Source: Antitrichia curtipendula
Lineage: Eukaryota > Streptophyta > Bryopsida > Hypnales > Leucodontaceae
DNA: 64,000 bases
Direction of reading: 5' to 3'
Assembly (NCBI GenBank): GCA_951230915.1
Contig: OX579640.1
Location: forward strand, 19,550,981 to 19,614,980
Position 1 is the stretch's first letter, and each line of letters starts with the position of its first letter. Both the position numbers and the translations under genes were made by a program. Below, in pieces: positions 1-11,462 of the stretch. Below the pieces are notes generated by a model. The model was not told the origin of the DNA, searched no databases, and saw nothing but the letters and a program-made list of their open reading frames with translations.

Positions 1-480
1 AAAAGAGAGGGCTATAGTCGCATGACAATTGTATAGGATAGTTATTCATTTTTTAGCCGGTTGTAGCGAACATATTTGTCTTCTAGTGATTAGACTCTAG
101 AATCTCAAGAACAAAGTCTATACATTTTAGGCAAGAATTTGTAAGTATCAATATCTTTACAACTTGCAATTAGGTATAGTTATTTTAATGCAAATAGTAA
201 GAAAGTTTAAATAGTGCAATATCCCTCACACTAATTTGGCTCAATATTAGATGAATGTGGCCTAAATAATATAATTGTTTACATGATATTTTAGATGACT
301 AAATTCGAAAGTAGATGATATTTAGACAAAGGTTGATAAAAAGTGAATGAAAAAGAGATGAATGAAGGTAAAAATTGGATGTCACATACACTACTTTAGA
401 TAGTTTGAAAATAGTGTAGACCACATAATATTGATTTTATCTAGAATTGAATAACCTTCCTACATTTTAACCCCTAAAGG
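1..480. other. AT-rich intergenic sequence
   Basis: No coding frame, RNA gene or defined repeat boundary is seen here. It is AT-rich sequence leading up to a TTAA + CCCCTAAAGGACC motif at 477-493, which looks like the terminus of a TTAA-targeted element. Confidence 0.4.
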
Positions 481-850
481 ACCAAATATTGTTTTTTTGG
501 CAACATAGCAATTTTAGGCAACTCACTTTGAATGGAGTTTTTATTTTTTCTCTTTGAAAATTTCACAACACACATGCCCAAAGAGTAGCTTTAGGCCCAA
601 TAATTTTCATAATTTTTGACTAAACAGTTAAAAAATTATTGCATGATAAGTAATTTTTGTTACTCGGGGAGTAGTCCAGGCAACTTAAAAAACTTCTTTA
701 AAAATTACTTTGTTTTAAAATAAAAATTTGAAATTGGTTCTAAAGACTTATTTGCACGTGAAAAACTTTGAATCATTCCATTTTGATTAATGAGATAAAT
801 TTACCAAGGAATTCCAATTTGCAGGTAGGGATAAAATCTAGAGACTCCAT
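481..850 (+). mobile_element. Probable degraded TTAA-type element (family related to the 968-1873 copy)
   Basis: It starts with CCCCTAAAGGACC directly after a TTAA, the same kind of terminus seen on better copies in this window. Its interior (around 690-800) resembles the 968-1873 element, for example the 'actttgaatcattccattttgatta' type segment. No matching right end is visible, so the 3' boundary is approximate and the copy is judged truncated or very diverged. Confidence 0.35.
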
Positions 851-967
851 ACCAACCTGCAAACTGGGATTTCTCATAACTTTCAAACATGTGTTATATT
901 TGTATTTGTGTATTAGATATTTTTAAAGTATAATGAGTTTGGACTAAGAAAAGTATTCAATATTTAA

Positions 968-1873
968 CCCCTAAAGTCCCATTGTTACCTCAAGGAACAA
1001 AACAAAATTTGGACACACTCCTATAGTCTCAATATTTGTCGAGATTTTCTGAAATTTTTGATGAAGATAGGAAAGCACACTAGCTTTCCAAAAATACAAT
1101 TTTTATTTCAATTGGTGCTTGAGAGCAAAAATTATGGCACAAAAAATACGTTTTTTTGGTTCAACAGGGAAAAAAAAACTTCACAAAAATTTGAAATAAA
1201 AATAAATTTCTTTTTTGTTTTGTATAGATTATATTCTTTTAGAGATAAAAAAAACTTTGATTCATTTCATTTGGATTTGTTATGCAAAAGTTATGGACAA
1301 TCTTAATTTTTGGGCAATTAGAGTACTTTCTTGAAAAAATAACTTGTAGAAATCATTTCTAAACTCAATTTCCAGATTTTTTCAAAAGAAGTTCTGTAAA
1401 GTTAAGATTTTTTGCGAGAACAATCTCCCCATTTAGTTCTATGTCTTTCAATTTCATCTTCGAGTTATTAACAATTTAGATTTCCTTTCAATCTTGAATC
1501 TACTTTTATGTAAAACAATTTTTCAATGAAGAAAAACAAAGTGTTTTCTTTTAGAATTTTTTTTCCTAAACTCTCAACTCAATTCTTCATCATATTAAAT
1601 TAGAAAGCAAAATTAGTAGAGCAAAAATTTTAAGTTTAGAAGGTTCAAAGCCAAAAAATATAATTGAAGAACCTACAAAAAAACTTGTTTCCTTCACTTC
1701 AAATGCAAATATTCTCCAATCCGCATGGTCTAAGTTTGTGATTTTTCTTCCACTCATTCATTTACTAGTGTAGTATAAAATCCTATATAAATATACAAGA
1801 AAACATTTTAATTTTATACCCTTTGCTATAGAAATGGCAGTTTTGATGGGAAAAACACCTTGGGACTTTAGGG
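968..1873 (+). mobile_element. TTAA-targeted inverted-repeat element, family 1 (906 bp)
   Basis: The left end reads TTAA then CCCCTAAAGTCCCA. The right end reads TGGGACTTTAGGG then ATTA. The termini are therefore inverted repeats of about 14 bp with one indel, flanked by TTAA and a one-base variant of it. The interior is non-coding and AT-rich. Related copies lie at 22310-23189 (same strand), about 28560-29345 (inverted), and as fragments near 481, 5700 and 50511. TTAA targets with CCC...GGG termini are the hallmark of piggyBac-type transposition. No transposase is present, so the superfamily is inferred. Confidence 0.65.
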
Positions 1874-2060
1874 ATTACATTTCACTATTCCTAAAATGGA
1901 AGCTAAAAGTGTCAACTCAAGAGCTTATTACTCTTATTTGTAAGGGTCAGAGTTTCTAAACATTTTTCAATAAGTTTCCTTAAATCATTCAAATAATAGT
2001 TCAAACTTGCAAAAATGCAAACACACATTAAAAAAAATACGATTTCGCAGGAAAATTTAA

Positions 2061-2478
2061 CCCATTAAAAACCATGGTTGATTTGGAGGGTGGATAATTC
2101 TTTGTCCAAATAACCCAAATTGGAGTAATTTTAAAACTTTTGAATGCAAGTGCATATCAAAGATCTAACTGTACCAATGGAAGTGTTGCGCATGATATAG
2201 GATTTAGCATTGAAATTTTTGGTGAAGATGCATTGTAAAGCAAGAATTTTTAGCAAATCTTGGTGTAATTTCAACCCCTGTTGTCTTGATTTTTTGAACC
2301 CTCTTGCCACATGCCACCTCAGATTGACCTCGTTATTGTCCTAAACTATTCACTTTCCAATTCCCCATACTCGTCTCCTTTGCCACGTCATCAAATTCAT
2401 TGACATGTGCCCTCTACAAAACAAAAAAACAAAAAGGACCCAAATTGACCACATTATGGTCGACCCGTCCTTAATGGG
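2061..2478 (+). mobile_element. TTAA-targeted MITE, family 2, copy 1 (418 bp)
   Basis: TTAA (2057-2060) is followed by CCCATTAAAAACC. The other end reads GTCCTTAATGGG followed by TTAA (2479-2482). The subterminal motifs (GGTTGATTTGGAGGG near the left end, TGGTCGACC near the right end) recur in the copy at 58837-59217, which proves a mobile family. The interior is non-coding. The TTAA duplication and CCC...GGG ends suggest a piggyBac-like non-autonomous element. Confidence 0.75.
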
Positions 2479-2555
2479 TTAATGATAGTTTGTGAACAAA
2501 AGTTGAAAATGAATGATAGATCATACAACTAAGGTTTAATGTAAGTACTAATCTA

Positions 2556-3570
2556 TCTAACAATTTTCAATGAAGATTTGAACACTTAAAATTCGACAAT
2601 CGTTCATAAAAACCTCACGGATCTTCGGTAAAACTTGAATCAATCGAGAATCGAAGGAAGGAAATTCTCCCAACTCGGAAGTCACATCATACACACATTT
2701 TCTTCGGAGAAACCAGGCCTGGCCTTGCTGGACTCCGTCTGTTTGAAGGCTCAAATCGGACTGCTTCGATGCACAGATCTGCTCTTGAATAAAATGAAAA
2801 CGAAAACAGGTCTAAGTTGGATTCGAATCAAGGAATCGCTGCCTCGACGAACTCTGCCACAGCTAAACAAATATCCAAGAAACCCTAAACACTCTTTGAT
2901 TTGCCAACAATAATACTCAAAACACTCAATTTAACAAAGAAAACTGCTCGACACATTTCAAAGAAAACTAACGTAAACCGAAAAACTCAAAAGTGTCCAC
3001 AAAAAAAAGACCTGGAAAAACATGTACCCGAAACGCACCTCTGAAAACAGAATCGAAAACGCAAATTTCGAACAGCCAAATTCAACGGAGCTCTTAAAAA
3101 CACTGAAGATCTAGACGTCATCGCTCTCCGATTAAGCATGTGTGACCTAAACTACAGAGAGCTCAAACAAATTCATTTCCATTTCTTGACTGCAGACAAT
3201 GCCAACCATCCCAAAGTCAAATCCCTGCGCGAAAACCGGCTCTCGACAGCACGTGAAACAAACGAAGACAGGAAACTCTAAACAATACAAAGCTCAACTC
3301 CGATTCAACGCCACACGCTCGGGAAGAAGCGTCAATAAAAGATACTCAACAAATCAGAAAGAAGACACAATGCAGCACGGTAGCAACAAACAGCTAGCAC
3401 GAGCTCACCGCTACATAAAGACGGGGAGCGCTGGACAGGCACCTTCCATCTCGAAACACTGGAGGACGCAATGAAAAACGAAGAACGAAGGGACTAAATG
3501 GAAGCTCAAACTCATAAAACTGCAAAGAGAAAACGATCCAAGTCAGAGCAAGCCAAATCTCCAAAAAATG
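2556..3570 (-). other. T-rich leader-like region downstream of H3 (possible non-coding transcript or lost gene)
   Basis: Composition changes sharply from the AT-rich repeats on the left. On the minus strand it reads as T-rich sequence with telobox-like AGGGTTT (around 2880) and plausible polypyrimidine-AG acceptors, the style of plant 5' leaders and introns. Short frames occur on both strands (for example 2635-2913 + and 3199-3474 +) but none resembles a known protein. It may be the promoter/leader of a leftward gene whose body was replaced by repeats, or a non-coding transcript. Confidence 0.35.
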
Positions 3571-3573
3571 GGT

Positions 3574-3589
3574 GGTGTTATAAAACACC
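3574..3589 (-). terminator. Histone-type 3' stem-loop behind the H3 gene
   Basis: On the H3 coding strand, 33 nt after the stop codon, there is a perfect 6-bp stem and 4-nt loop, GGTGTT-TTAT-AACACC, followed immediately by ACCCA (3569-3573). This matches the metazoan/green-algal replication-dependent histone terminator: a 16-nt hairpin starting GG, ending CC, with a U-rich tetraloop and ACCCA after it. In animals the structure is bound by SLBP and directs cleavage without polyadenylation. A purine patch (GGAGAT) lies about 9 nt further on, where a histone downstream element would be. Confidence 0.8.
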
Positions 3590-3622
3590 ATGGAAAGGCA
3601 CAGCCAACAAATCCAGAAAACA

Positions 3623-4330
<708 letters not shown>

Positions 4331-5699
4331 CAATTCGAAATGAATTTCCACTAGCGTGACATGTATTGTTGCCACAACCATTAGCCCATAAACAACACAG
4401 AGAGAACGTTTTCTAGCCAATGAATGACAAAGGATCTCTCCACGCAAGACATTATTTTTTTTTTTTTTTTCGTAGCCAACAATTCACATGGTATCCAAAC
4501 ATGTGATATCTTTGGTAATCAACTTGTCTTTTAAGGATTAATATGTCATCTTTAATAGGCATAAAAGAGATGACCAATCACTTCTTAAATCTCCTTTGAG
4601 ACCTATTTATCTTGTATTAAAAAATTTGTAGCACTATTGTCTAATCACATGTGCTATCAAATTTTCTACTCCCTCTATTTCAAAATACAAAGGGAACATT
4701 GCATTTATTGTGAAATAAAAGGAGTATTATACTTGTTCTTGTTCAAATTTGTTTGGCATATGAAAATAGTATGCCAAATAATTAAATCAAATAACCAAAA
4801 GTGATTTTTCTTGAACATCCGCTTCAAGCAAGCACTAATCTAAATTTGTCTATTCATATCGCTTTTAATCCTTAAATCATATTAGATCTATTTCTAACTT
4901 GTATCCATGTCATTTGAGAGCTTCAAATGACGCAAGATATATATAAATTATTGCAAATATACAATCAAATATTACAAAATGAATGATTTATTTTTTGTTA
5001 AAGAAAATACAAATATCTCTAATTTCTCTTCGATGGAATTAGAGAACTCAATAGTTTGCACAAAGCATTTAAATATCTAACCATTCTAAGCAATTGAAGA
5101 CTTAAGCATGTAGAACAACACATGATAAAGAAATGTATAAATTTTTGAAGAATACTGAAATTGCTCTAAGAATAGTAGTAGTCTTCACCTATGCCTATCT
5201 CCAAAATATTGAGACCAAAAAAATGTGAAGTTAGTAAGGATGCAATAGATATCTTAAACCTACATATGCTTGTTATTTATTTCACAAGGAGCAAAAAATC
5301 ATACCAACAACTTCGATAATATTACAATCCCTAGCTAAACTATAAACCTAATTTCATATTGAGTGTTGTGATGAAGTTGTTATATTGTTCTTATTCCAAT
5401 TAATTGGTACAATATCCATGTAGTTTGGAATAGTGTGACAAATGTACCAGAACAATATACACTTGAACCATAGCCAACTTGAAGTAGTGCGTTTAGTTTT
5501 TTTTATTAGCCTAATAGTGAGGTATGAATTTTCTATTGTTGTTTTTATTTCTCAACCTACTAAGTTGGATGCAGTGATGAACTTGCATCTTGTCCAAACA
5601 TTTTGTCATTCAATTGGTAGATCTTCAAATCTGCATACTTAATATTTATGTTCTTAGGCATTACAACAAGAATTGAACAAAAATAATGCAAATTGTTTA
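4331..5699. other. AT-rich intergenic DNA
   Basis: No gene is recognised. It contains a poly-T run near 4448-4470 and unassigned AT-rich repeats. Confidence 0.4.
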
Positions 5700-5966
5700 C
5701 CCCCTACAAGACCATTGTTCCTTCGAGGAATAAATGGGATTTCAGGCAAGTATCCATAGGTTGAGATTTTGTCCCATTATCTTTTGAACCTTTTTTTTGA
5801 AGATAGAGAAGCTTATTAGCTTTGTGAGAATATATATATTTTTTCAATCAGTGCCCAGGTACAGAAAAGATTTTGCAAAAATTTGAATTAAATTTTTTTT
5901 CCTTATAGATTATATGTTTGTCTATCTAGAAAGCTTTGATTCATTTCATTTGAATTTGTCATGAGA
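5700..5966 (+). mobile_element. Truncated TTAA-type element, family 1
   Basis: It begins TTTA then CCCCCTACAAGACCATTGTTCC and runs colinearly with the left third of the 22310-23189 element, including the segment around 'aagctttgattcatttcattt'. Similarity stops at about 5966, so only the 5' portion remains. Confidence 0.5.
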
Positions 5967-6449
5967 AATTGGAACACCAAGCAAAAGTGGACATATTGAT
6001 GGTGGAGCCACAATTTGAGGAGCTCAATCACCTCGGAAGTTGGGCGGAAAGCATTAAAAGACCAAGATCCTTGTACAGGAACAAGTTTCAATGGCATGAA
6101 CTATATGATAGGGAATCCAAAAAGAAAAGCACTCCAATTAAGTCCTTAGTGGATTCCAAAATTAGCTCCCATTTTTCTTGGATTCCCTTATTTTTTATTT
6201 GAAAATCTTTGCTTTCTTTATTTTGCTATATTTGTATTATTTAGAGGATTAAATTTTGGCCTGTTTTGTTATGAACTTTGAGATCCAAATAGTTTGGTAC
6301 TTTGGTTCTATTGTTGTGCTCAATGATGCTCCAATGGCTTTACTACTAATGAATTTATTACATTTGAAGTGGGTTTTTTTTGTATTTGTGTTATGGAAAT
6401 GTAGTGGCATTGTAGATAATATTTCACTTGCTACATTTTCAAGAGCTAG

Positions 6450-7220
6450 AGCTTATTAAATGTTTTGGTTAGTGTTGCTTGAATTAGTATTGTTTGTATA
6501 TTTGTTAGTATAGGCTAAAGTAGGACAATCATGTTGCAAGAGGCAATTTCAGAGGTTCAATTCCTCCGTGATCAATTTTAAAATTTAATATAAAGCATGC
6601 ACTTGGCATGCATTTCACTATTGATGTCAAATTTGGCTTGTATTTCCTTGCAGAAATCTGGTTTGTGCTTGTTGTAAAATCAAATTTGAATGCTAATTAT
6701 GTAGAGGTGAAACTCATGATCTATCTCGTGGGCATCACAACCCCTGTGAAAATTTGTGCCCATTATGCAAATATAAGCTCTAATATTCTCAAGTCAAGAC
6801 TCCATGCACAAGGATCATGTCTAAAGTGGAGCTTTAGTGACTATTAAAACATTTGCGGCGTCTACTTATACAACTTGCAATGTTTGTGTGATATTACAAA
6901 GATTCATCTTGATCTTCTTAGATTTAGAATAGTAATGACATTAAAATCCAAAGACAATAATTTGAAGTTACATAGCCTAAATTAAGATCAATCAATAAAA
7001 AATTGCTTTGGGTGTTTATTGATTCAACAAAGTTGAACTTAAAAAAAATATGAAAATGTATGAGTGCTTTGGGTGATTTGTGGTTTTTACTCAATTCACC
7101 CAATTTAAATAAATTGTATCTCATATACCACATGAGTCTATTTTAAAATTAAATATGTACTTCAAAAAAGAGACCAAGAGTATTTTAGACACAACTACGA
7201 AATTATCTGCGTACTAAATA
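6450..7220 (+). repeat. Large dispersed repeat, left (plus) copy of an inverted pair
   Basis: This segment is homologous, in reverse orientation, to about 8735-9690. Shared landmarks are the block around 6500-6575 against 9530-9640 and the block 6890-7215 against 8740-9080. It contains GGTTCAATTCC (6554-6564), a good match to a Pol III B-box / tRNA T-arm, preceded about 40 nt upstream by an A-box-like TAGGCTAAAGTAGG, so part of the repeat may be tRNA/SINE-derived. No convincing protein is encoded. Confidence 0.55.
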
Positions 7221-7919
7221 TTATTAAAGTGTGACCTTTTATGTACCAGCCTTCACGCTTGTCTCATATTTTCATCAAGATTAGGTTAGTAAAAAGAAAC
7301 CACTATAAGAAGGATAATATAGAATGGACCTACATCTAGAAGGGCACTTGGAATTTTGTGCCACAAGTGATTGTGGGATGAAATTTCCGGCTGTTTGTCT
7401 AGATTTTGTTAAAAACAATTCTTGAAGTGTTCTTTTACATTTTGTTTTAGTTTTGTTTCTTGAAGTGTAAGTGCTTGAAAAACCTTTGTACACTCATGTA
7501 TGGGTGAAAAATAAAAATATTTTGGACCCTGTTGAATCCAATAAAATAAACCACTTTTATCCCAACAATGAGAAGAATAAAGGGAACCTCTTTGAAATCA
7601 TTGCTAGTTCATCTTAACATCCACATTCAAGATTTTTTTTTTCAAATTTAGTGTACTTAGAGTATAGGAATCAATTTAAACCAATTGTTGCTCACATACA
7701 GAGATACCACATTTGACTATAATGTTTAGCCACAAAGATTTAAACAAAATTAATACTTGATTTCAGTTATTTTTTTACAACGAGGCTTTCAATTACAATG
7801 TGGTTCATGTACGATTTTGTGCACTTCTACTTCAAAAATAAAATTTTAACAAAATCTTGAAGTATATAATTGAAAAAGACCAACCGTTTAGAGGAATTTA
7901 AAAGGTCACACTTTAATAA
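7221..7919 (+). mobile_element. TA-flanked MITE (699 bp) with a 21-bp perfect TIR
   Basis: Termini 7221-7241 and 7899-7919 are perfect 21-bp inverted repeats, beginning TTATTAAAGTGTGACC. They are flanked by TA at 7219-7220 and 7920-7921. The paralogous repeat arm at about 8735 reads straight through the insertion point (GCGTACTAAATATATGT), which serves as an empty site. A TA duplication points to the Tc1/mariner-Stowaway type. There is no coding capacity. Confidence 0.75.
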
Positions 7920-7921
7920 TA

Positions 7922-8734
7922 TGTTGAAAAAGAATAATGACCAATTTGGAAATTATCCTATTAGTATAATAAGTTTGTTCCAAGGGAGACGGTCAAGTAG
8001 GGAATCTATGCTAATAGGTTTGATATCTAAATTTGAAATATCTTGATTAATATTCAATAATCCAATTTTAAATTTCATAGCCAAAAACATTACTACAATG
8101 ACATTGCACTTATACAATATCAATGAACACCAATTTGATATGTAATTTTTGTTGTATTAATTCTCATTGGTGAATAAATCACTGTTACATACTTAAGGTC
8201 TTGCTTGACAACTGAATTATTTCGTCACAATTCTCACTCTAATTAGCATAACATCCTTAGATTTTTCCTTCATTGTCTCACACATCATCTCCACCCCACA
8301 AGCACACTAACATCCAAACTTCACACTCATTCACCACATTAACTTACACACAAATAATGAAAATACACAGCTCAACTTGGCCAGGATACGCACTGGCTCT
8401 CTCCAAGTGGGTAAAGAAAAATGAGAGAGAAAATACACCTAATAGGAACTACAAGGTAGCGGTTACCAAAAGGGGAAGCGGAGGACGACCTAACCACCTA
8501 CAACTACCAACTAAGAAATTAATTGACAATTGAACACAACTACACAACATTCATCCTTCCCTTATCCCAATAGATACCAATCAAAAGACCAAGTTGGACA
8601 ACCAAAAAGACTCTAATTTTATTCAAAATAGCTCACCCAATGGCCCACTTGGACTAAAACTTAACCAACAAACTATCAAAATACTATAGAACACTCAAAA
8701 ATTCAACCCAAAAAGTTCGACTAGGAGATTTACA
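7922..8734. other. AT-rich spacer between inverted repeat arms
   Basis: No gene or defined element is seen. A less AT-rich stretch at 8270-8540 has a frame of about 86 codons with no recognisable domain, and I do not call it. Confidence 0.35.
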
Positions 8735-9690
8735 TATATTTAGTACGCATTTGTGTCTAAAATATTCTTGGTCTTTTTTTTTAAATAGATATTTAATTTA
8801 AAAATAGCCCCATATGATATTTGAGATACAAGTCCAAAGCTTCAATTTTAAATAAATTGAAATATAATTTGTTTAAATTAGATGAATTGAATAGAAATAA
8901 AAAAACATCCAAAGCACTCATACATTTTCATTTATTTTTGGATTCAAATTCATTGAACCAAGAAGCATCCAAAGCAATTTTTTATTGGTTGGTCTTAATT
9001 TAGGCTACCTAACTACAAGTGAGTGTTTTGGTTTCAATGTCATTACTATTCTAAATCTAAGAAGATCATGATGAATCTTTGTGAATTCACATGAACATTG
9101 TTAGTTGTATAAGTAAAAGCTACAAATGTCTTAATAACTTGGATGATACAATGGTGCCCAAAGTCAAATATTTAGTCAATCAAACCCCACTTCACAAATT
9201 ATAATTTTATAACAACCACTTATTATCTTTAGAATCTTAGATCCCAAAATTGTCCAAATTAGAGTTTATTTTTCATTAACTGAACCGGGCAAATGCCATG
9301 ATTGTCGAATTCAAGTATAATCTCAGTCCCAATGGCATGTGAAAAAATTGTAAGCACAAGAAGTGGAATCTGCAAATATTTCACTAATAGAATGTGGCCC
9401 ACATTTCTACTACCAAGGCTAAGCACTCTTACACTTGCAACTTTATAAATTTGCAATCTCATAAGCACAAAACAACTTGAATAAGTTTGGCATGAACAAT
9501 GAAAAAAATTCCAAGTGCAAGCTTAGAATTAAATTCTAGAATCAATCACGGAGGAATTGAACCTCTAAAACTGCCCCTTGCAGCATGACTGTCCTAATCT
9601 AGCCTATATTGACCAATATACACACAAGTCTAACTAAGGTAATAATTCCTAACTACAACAATTCTAATTCAAGCAATACTAACTTCAAAG
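8735..9690 (-). repeat. Large dispersed repeat, right (minus) copy of an inverted pair
   Basis: This is the reverse-complement counterpart of 6450-7220. It carries the same B-box-like motif (complement of 9553-9563) and the same flanking blocks, but lacks the TA MITE that interrupts the left copy. Divergence between the copies is considerable, so they are two independent old insertions or an old inverted duplication. Confidence 0.55.
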
Positions 9691-10590
9691 ATTGGCTCAC
9701 ATTGCCATGCTTGAACAAAAAGTTGCCTTAACAACACAATTAGGATTCTAAGCACTGCAATGGCACTTTGAATTCCAATAGCAGCATCAGAGCCTAGTCT
9801 AAAGACTACGTCATTGCCAAACACTCGTTAATCTTGTGGCTCCATAGGGAACTTCACAACTCTAATTTGGCAAGCATGTATATGAGTAATTTCGGACTTC
9901 CTGGAAAGCACATAGTTTTGCATGTTTCAACTATAACTTTAGTACTATAGTCCGCCTATACATCATTTAGTACCCACCAAACAATTTTTGAGCAAAAATT
10001 TGGAGGAATGGTTTTCTAATAGACTTATAGCTATTGTCCAAACTCCAAAGGAATTCTAAAAATAATTAATTGTATGTGGTGTGGAAGACCACAAATTGCG
10101 CTTGTTTTTGCTTGCATTTTATAACATATAAAATATTATTTTGGAGTTTTTTTGGATGAATGACCATCTCCATAGAGTTTTTACAAATGGACAATTTTTA
10201 TTTTATGTGTTTATTTTTTTAACTAAATAAAACATCAAAGTATCTATTTTTTTTGAGACTTGGCACTTTTCTAGTTCTCTTGCTTAGAAATTTTTTCTAT
10301 GCATTTCCCTTGGTGGTTACCTTCATCTTAAAGGTGTAATATACTTGCAGTATTTTTTATTTTTTATTTTTTTCAAAAATTTCAAAGTACTCTAGAGAAA
10401 AAATTATAAATATTGTTTAAACGCAACCACATTGGAAAGTGTTTCTTGCAATCACCCAAATCTTCTTAGTATGTTTTGTACTGCTAGTTAGTGAAATGAT
10501 AAGTGTTTTTGTCTTTCCAAATAAACCACTTACCACACTATTTGAATCATTCGTCTTTTGATTTGAAGTATTTATGTGTGAATTTCGTCT
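9691..10590. other. AT-rich intergenic DNA
   Basis: No gene is recognised. A T-rich run at about 10350-10375 (A-rich on the minus strand) lies some 220 bp beyond the stop of the DWNN-RING copy. It could be the remnant of a retrocopy poly(A) tail, but that is speculative. Confidence 0.3.
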
Positions 10591-10596
10591 TGCAAA

Positions 10597-11462
10597 CTAG
10601 CAATAGAAGTTTGTGATTGAAGAAGACAATGAACTTGACACCTCACTTGGATTGGATTTGCAATAAACATCAATTATGGACTTGGTCTGTCGATTGGAAA
10701 TCAAGTGTGCATTGCTACATTTGAAAGATTCACATTCAGGACATTTTTTGCCTTCAATCAATGCATCACGAATGCAATTGTGACAAAAACTCTTGAAACA
10801 ACAAGGAATCAACATTGGATCCTTCATAATATTTTTGCATAGAATGCACATCAATTCTTTTGGAATTTCAACCATAGTCTTTTTGCAAGCTACATTTTCT
10901 TCTTGCTTCCTTTTTTTTAATTACTTTTCCAAATTTTTCTTCTTGCTTACAAATAACAACGGTTGCATTAGGCCTAATATATATACCTCTTCCCAAATCA
11001 TCCACAATGGCACCTTCTTCTTTCATGCTTCTTTTTCTAATTCCATTTCCAATTTTTTTTCCTTCCTTCCTATTTATAATATGTGCAAAAGGTTTAGAAT
11101 AGATGTCTTCTCCAAAACCATCATCAATAATGATTTTTGCACATGTGTTACCTACTTTCAAATTGCTACATTGTTGATAGTGTTGTTTACCCTACAAGAG
11201 GTGCAGGAACTCTCTTCACCCATACAGATTCATTTTTTCTAATCCACTTTTTTTCGTCTACAATTTCTTCTTTTGGATCATAGTCATGATAAATCTTAAA
11301 GTCAACTTGCTCCAACTTTTTTCCCTTCAAAGTACCATTAGATGGGCAATAAATTGCATCCCGAATTGCCTCCTTCAATTCCATTAGAGAAATGGAATCA
11401 TTTACACACAGAATTGAATAACGGTGCTTGTTGAAGGTGGTAAAGGTAAAGTGCACGGCCAT
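10597..11462 (-). pseudogene. Compact DWNN-RING (RBBP6/MPE1/PQT3-like) gene copy with two frameshifts
   Basis: RBBP6/MPE1 proteins are ubiquitin-ligase and mRNA 3'-processing factors with the order DWNN - CCHC zinc knuckle - RING/U-box. Here frame 1 (ATG at 11460-11462, stop 11187) is a 91-aa DWNN ubiquitin-like domain starting MAVHFTF and ending in the typical KNESVWVKRVPAP strand. Frame 2 (open from 11191 to 10868) carries the linker motif FGEDIYSKP, like FGTDLYSIP of plant homologues. Frame 3 (10875-10597) is a C4-type RING with CILC, CCFKSFCHNCI and CPEC. The zinc knuckle is absent. The three pieces lie in three frames without introns, so this is probably a decaying retrocopy; separate short ORFs are also possible. 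A TATAAAA-like box sits upstream (complement of about 11557-11563). Confidence 0.7.

Noticed and set aside
660..680. Further copy of the 8-bp-TSD MITE (ACTCGGGGAGTAGTCC)
   Set aside because: Only about ten bases match the terminus; no interior similarity or partner end.
6505..6575. Functional tRNA gene
   Set aside because: A T-arm-like and an A-box-like segment exist, but no acceptor stem pairing or anticodon arm could be drawn.
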